The notes beneath the pieces are model-generated. The model saw nothing but the letters and a program-made list of their open reading frames with translations, had not been told where the DNA came from and searched no databases. Below are positions 6,925 to 9,685 of a DNA stretch of 9,685 nucleotides, in pieces; the first letter of the stretch is position 1, and every line of letters begins with the position of its first letter. The stretch lies in assembly GCA_030043285.1 (NCBI GenBank), contig JASHXZ010000361.1, positions 1-9,685 of the forward strand, read 5' to 3'. Position numbers and translations under genes: made by a program. This stretch comes from Xanthobacteraceae bacterium. Its GTDB lineage: Bacteria > Pseudomonadota > Alphaproteobacteria > Rhizobiales > Xanthobacteraceae.

Positions 6925-7839
6925 ATGAAATATCAGTTCGCGGTTCTCGTTATCCTTTATGCCGGGTCGTTTGCGTACATCATTCACCGGTACAAAGACC
7001 ATCTGCCGCTCAAGAAATATGTCTCCAATCACGTTCTCCTTCTGGCGCCGCTGAATTTCCTGTTCACGTTCTTCACGGTGGGCAGCCAAAAGCCCGTGTA
7101 TGCGGCCGACACGGTGCCCGGTCTCGACAAGCTGAGGGCGAGCTACCCGGTCATTCGCGCAGAGGCCATGGCGCTGCGCGACGCCGGCGCCTTTCAGCGC
7201 CAGTCGTCGGTCGATCAGCCCGGCTACAACACGTTCGAAAAAGGCGGTTGGCGGCTTTATCCGTTGAAATGGTACACCAAGGAATGCCCGCCGAGCTCCG
7301 TGCAGGCGTGCCCCAAGACCTGCGCCATCGTCGACTCGATTCCCGCCGTTCGCTCGGCGATGTTCACCGTGCTGCCGCCCGGCGCGCGGCTCGGCCGGCA
7401 CCACGATCCGGTCGCGTCGTCGCTGCGCTATCACCTCGGCCTGCTGACGCCGAATTCGGACAAATGCGCGCTGACGCTCGATGGCGTCGACTATGCCTGG
7501 CGTGACGGCGAAGAGCTGCTGTTCGACCAGACTTACCTGCACAGCGCGGTGAACAACACCGACATCCTTCGCGTCATCCTGTTTTGCGACGTGGAAAAGA
7601 CGCAGCTGCGATCGTTCATCAAGCCCGTCGCCGACGCGGTCGACTTTCACATCGTCTCCAAATTCACCGGCGCCGACGACGACGGCAAGCGCTCGTGGGT
7701 CTCCACGGCCTACATGCCGATTTATAAAATTCGTTCGTACGTGAAGGAAAAGATCAAGCCGCGAAGCCTGCTGGCTTACAATCTCATAAAGTACGGCAGC
7801 ATTGGGCTCCTTGTGTTGCTGGTCTACGAGCTGGTCTGA
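6925..7839 (+). CDS. lpxO: LpxO-like Fe(II)/2-oxoglutarate dioxygenase (aspartyl/asparaginyl beta-hydroxylase family)
   Basis: A 304-residue protein with an N-terminal membrane helix (about 3-20), a second hydrophobic stretch (about 36-52), a catalytic domain, and a C-terminal membrane helix (about 286-302). The iron site is H159-x-D161 in GRHHDP, with distal H206 in FDQTYLHSAVNNT. R216 is the likely 2-oxoglutarate carboxylate ligand. The segment SLRYHLGLLTP after the first motif is typical of the AspH/LpxO group. LpxO adds a 2-hydroxyl to a secondary acyl chain of lipid A at the inner membrane and needs O2, Fe2+ and 2-oxoglutarate. Two membrane anchors and about 300 residues fit LpxO better than soluble peptide hydroxylases. 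ATG 6925 opens the first helix; only a weak GACGGG lies upstream. It stands alone after a long repeat-filled gap. Family call is strong; lipid A as substrate is inferred. Confidence 0.85.
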   Translation: MKYQFAVLVILYAGSFAYIIHRYKDHLPLKKYVSNHVLLLAPLNFLFTFFTVGSQKPVYAADTVPGLDKLRASYPVIRAEAMALRDAGAFQRQSSVDQPGYNTFEKGGWRLYPLKWYTKECPPSSVQACPKTCAIVDSIPAVRSAMFTVLPPGARLGRHHDPVASSLRYHLGLLTPNSDKCALTLDGVDYAWRDGEELLFDQTYLHSAVNNTDILRVILFCDVEKTQLRSFIKPVADAVDFHIVSKFTGADDDGKRSWVSTAYMPIYKIRSYVKEKIKPRSLLAYNLIKYGSIGLLVLLVYELV

Positions 7840-7877
7840 GCGGCAATTTCTAAAGCGCAATTCAGAAGCGATTAGCG

Positions 7878-7893
7878 GGGTGAATATTCACCC
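7878..7893. promoter_or_regulatory. Perfect 16-bp palindrome, candidate operator
   Basis: GGGTGAATATTCACCC is exactly self-complementary and unlike the surrounding repeat families. It lies 38 bp after the lpxO stop and about 240 bp before the binding-protein start. No T-tract follows, which argues against an intrinsic terminator on either strand. Its length and symmetry suit a dimeric regulator acting on the transporter operon, but no regulator gene is visible in the window. Confidence 0.35.
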
Positions 7894-7975
7894 GTAGCTT
7901 GCGGTCGTCGATCGCGGCCGCTGGCGCGGTACTGCGATTGACGGTAAAGCACGATGAAGTTAGCTTGATTCAGCA

Positions 7976-8064
7976 CTCGTCATTGCGAGGAGCGAAGCGA
8001 CGAAGCAATCCAGTATTGCGACGCCGCACTGGATTGCTTCGCTTCGCTCGCAATGACGAACGAG
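7976..8064. repeat. Palindromic intergenic repeat, family A, copy 2 (long arm left, short arm right)
   Basis: The left arm is CTCGTCATTGCGAGGAGCG continuing to CAATCCAGT (7976-8014). The right arm, from ACTGGATTGCTTCGCTTCG to CAATGACGAACGAG, ends at 8064. The arms are those of the unit at 3738-3825, but the arm with the extra GAG and GACGA bases is on the left here and on the right there. The two copies are therefore inverted relative to each other. The loop sequence is unrelated. This copy lies in the leader of the transporter operon, about 70 bp before the binding-protein start. Confidence 0.9.
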
Positions 8065-8132
8065 CGGGTCGACCTAAAATCATCATGCTCGCTAACATTT
8101 TTGCCTTGCCTGTTTTCTCGACGGAGATCGCG

Positions 8133-9110
8133 ATGCGACAGCTCATGGGTCTGCTGGTATTCGTGCTGCTGGCCCTGCCGCTCGGCGGCGCCGCAATCGC
8201 CGCGCCGCAAGGCAAGCGCGTGGTCGTGCTCGCCACCTCCAACACCAATCCGTATATCGGCGCCTGGACCGGCACTTTCACCAAATTCGCCACCCAGGCC
8301 GGCATCAAGGTGACGAACCTTTCCGCCAACTACGACGCCGCGGTGCAATCGCAGCAGATCGACGACGCGATCGCGCAAAAGTACGACCTGATCGTGATCT
8401 GCTACATCAACGATCAGGCTATCGTGCCGGCGCTCACCCGCGCCAAGGCGGCCGGCATTCCGGTCGTGCTGTACGCAACGCCGATGCGGAAAGACCAGGA
8501 AGACTTGTGGACGTCGTACATCGGCACGCAAAACAGCGAGCTTGGGCGGTTTGCCGGCGAGGAACTGGCGCAGGGTTTGGCCGCCGAAGGCAAGACAAAA
8601 GCCAAGGTCGTCGCCGTGACGGGCATCGCTCAGATGATCAACGTCAAGGCGCGCATGGACGCGTTCAAGGCCGTGCTGGCGCAGCATCCTGGCATGACGC
8701 TCGTCGCCACCGAAGACGGCAAATGGAATACCGCGGTGACGGAGAAAGTGACCGGCGAGCTTCTGGTGCGCTTCGCCGGGCAGGGCGGCATCGACGGCGT
8801 TTACGCCATGGCCGACAACCAGGCGACCGGTGCGATCAACGCGGTGCAGTCGGCCGGATTGCCGCTCGGCGTCGCCAACAAGGGCGTCGTGGTGGTCGGC
8901 AGCAATTGCATGAAGGACGGCATCGTCCATATCCGCTCCGGCGAGCAGTACGGCACCGCCACGCAAATTCCGACCGAAGAGGCGGAGTACGCGGCGAAGA
9001 AAGTCGCCGCCTATTTCAACGGCGAGCCGCTGAAGAAATACGAGACCATTCCGGTCTACGGCGTCACCAAGGCCAATGTCGATCAGTTCGCCGCGGGCTG
9101 CTCGTATTAA
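8133..9110 (+). CDS. Periplasmic sugar-binding protein of a CUT2-type ABC transporter
   Basis: A 325-residue exported type I periplasmic binding protein (Peripla_BP_4/RbsB-like). Residues 1-23 form a clean signal peptide (MRQLMG, hydrophobic core, AIA or AIAA cleavage). The mature protein begins with the KRVVVLATSNTNPYIGAW strand-loop, in which an aromatic or Asn near position 37-45 usually contacts the sugar. Later come the YDLIVICYINDQAIVPALTRAKAAGIPVV hinge region and YAMADNQATGAINAVQSAG in lobe 2. Such proteins capture pentoses, hexoses, polyols or autoinducer-type sugars and deliver them to a permease; the ligand is not readable here. The start at 8133 has GGAG at 8123-8126. An in-frame ATG at 8085 would add 16 residues before the signal peptide and is less likely. 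The ATPase gene follows after 6 bp, so they form an operon. A palindromic repeat occupies the leader. Confidence 0.92.
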   Translation: MRQLMGLLVFVLLALPLGGAAIAAPQGKRVVVLATSNTNPYIGAWTGTFTKFATQAGIKVTNLSANYDAAVQSQQIDDAIAQKYDLIVICYINDQAIVPALTRAKAAGIPVVLYATPMRKDQEDLWTSYIGTQNSELGRFAGEELAQGLAAEGKTKAKVVAVTGIAQMINVKARMDAFKAVLAQHPGMTLVATEDGKWNTAVTEKVTGELLVRFAGQGGIDGVYAMADNQATGAINAVQSAGLPLGVANKGVVVVGSNCMKDGIVHIRSGEQYGTATQIPTEEAEYAAKKVAAYFNGEPLKKYETIPVYGVTKANVDQFAAGCSY

Positions 9111-9116
9111 GCGCCG

Positions 9117-9685
9117 ATGCCTGTGCTTGCCGCCGAAGGTTTGACCAAGCGGTTCGGCCCCAACACGGTCCTCAAGCGCGTCAGTCTGAGCCTCGAAGCC
9201 GGCGAGGTTCGCGCCATCTGCGGCGAGAACGGCGCCGGTAAAAGCACGCTGGTCAAGATCCTGACCGGGCTCCATGCGCCCGACGAAGGTTTTGTTTGCT
9301 TCGACGGCAATCCGACGCGCATTGAAAATCCGCAGCACGCGCAGGCGCTGGGCATTGCGCTGGTGGCGCAGGAGCTGAGCCTGCCGCCGGCGCTTTCGGT
9401 GCTCGACAATATTTGGCTCGGCAATCGCAATGTGCCGCTGTTGCATCGGCGAGCGAGCTTGCGCGCGCGCGCGCGCGCCGCGCTCGACCGCATCGGCTTG
9501 GCGGACTTGGCACTCGAGACGCCGGTTGCGGCGCTGGCCATCGGCCGCCGCCAGCTCGTCGAAATCGCCCGCATGCTCACCCGCGATGCCCGCATCTTTT
9601 TTCTCGACGAGCCGAGCGCTACGCTGTCCGACGTCGAGATCGAACGCATCTTCGACGCGCTGCGCGCGCTCAAAGCCGACGGCAA
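9117..9685 (+). CDS. Sugar ABC transporter ATPase, RbsA/MglA-like (3' end outside window)
   Basis: The frame from ATG 9117 is open to the window end, giving 189 residues (MPVLAAEGLTKRFGPNTVLK onward). This is most of the first nucleotide-binding domain. CUT2-type ATPases usually have about 500 residues with two such domains. Walker A is GENGAGKST (36-44), the Q-loop Gln is Q85 in VAQE, and Walker B is RIFFLDEPSATLSD with D164 and E165. The signature region reads LAIGRRQLVEIARML (140-154), where the usual Ser of LSxGxxQ is Ala (A141). Residues 112-120 are a run of Arg/Ala encoded by a GC dinucleotide repeat. The ATPase powers import of the ligand captured by the protein encoded 6 bp upstream; the permease gene probably follows. 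No clear Shine-Dalgarno sequence lies in the 6-bp gap, suggesting coupled translation. Confidence 0.92.
   Translation, partial: MPVLAAEGLTKRFGPNTVLKRVSLSLEAGEVRAICGENGAGKSTLVKILTGLHAPDEGFVCFDGNPTRIENPQHAQALGIALVAQELSLPPALSVLDNIWLGNRNVPLLHRRASLRARARAALDRIGLADLALETPVAALAIGRRQLVEIARMLTRDARIFFLDEPSATLSDVEIERIFDALRALKADG
9461..9478. repeat. (GC)9 dinucleotide run inside the ATPase gene
   Basis: Nine perfect GC units lie inside the coding sequence and encode alternating Arg and Ala in a helical linker of the ATPase. Alternating GC can adopt Z-form DNA and can slip. A gain or loss of one unit would shift the frame. Confidence 0.9.

Noticed and set aside
6907..7860. 317-residue minus-strand frame opposite lpxO
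   Set aside because: Antisense shadow. The plus strand has the HxD...H iron site and membrane helices.
6925..9110. One operon joining lpxO to the sugar transporter
   Set aside because: A 293-bp gap with a palindrome and a large hairpin repeat separates them, and their roles do not match.
7980..9446. 488-residue minus-strand frame opposite the binding protein and ATPase
   Set aside because: It runs through the palindromic repeat and two clearly coding genes on the plus strand, and its composition is His/Arg/Asp-rich with no domain.

Overview
This is a high-GC window with dense coding. Its codon use and palindromic repeats resemble those of Hyphomicrobiales (Alphaproteobacteria), of the Bradyrhizobium/Rhodopseudomonas/Pseudolabrys kind. 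That placement is my recognition of repeat and protein styles, not a database result. The window is chromosomal in character. I see no rRNA, tRNA, integrase, transposase or CRISPR array.

Left block, 1-3718. The 3' part of a GMC-family flavin alcohol dehydrogenase is followed, 15 bp later and on the same strand, by a five-helix Yip1-type membrane protein. Converging on it with only 8 bp between stops is a MepA-type murein endopeptidase on the minus strand. Divergent from mepA across a 227-bp gap is a small exported L,D-transpeptidase. This places a crosslink-cutting and a crosslink-making enzyme back to back.

Middle block, 3719-6924. A palindromic repeat separates the transpeptidase from a convergent minus-strand bicupin protein related to gentisate dioxygenases. 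Upstream of the bicupin lies about 1.85 kb without an intact recognisable gene. It holds at least five unrelated palindromic repeat units, a strongly structured segment at about 5391-5812 that could be a minus-strand RNA, the 5'-truncated remains of an XRE-type antitoxin gene, and a patch of about 45% GC.

Right block, 6925-9685. A membrane-anchored AspH/LpxO-type Fe(II)/2-oxoglutarate dioxygenase, probably a lipid A hydroxylase, is followed by a perfect 16-bp palindrome. A second copy of the first repeat family follows, in the opposite orientation to the copy near 3.7 kb. Then comes a sugar-type ABC transporter operon: a periplasmic binding protein and, 6 bp later, an RbsA/MglA-like ATPase cut by the window end.

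Several genes act on the cell envelope (mepA, the L,D-transpeptidase, lpxO, the Yip1 protein), but they are separate transcription units and I see no evidence that they form one system. I found no convincing new multi-gene system. The most unusual material is the repeat-rich stretch at 5.2-6.7 kb, and within it the possible structured RNA.
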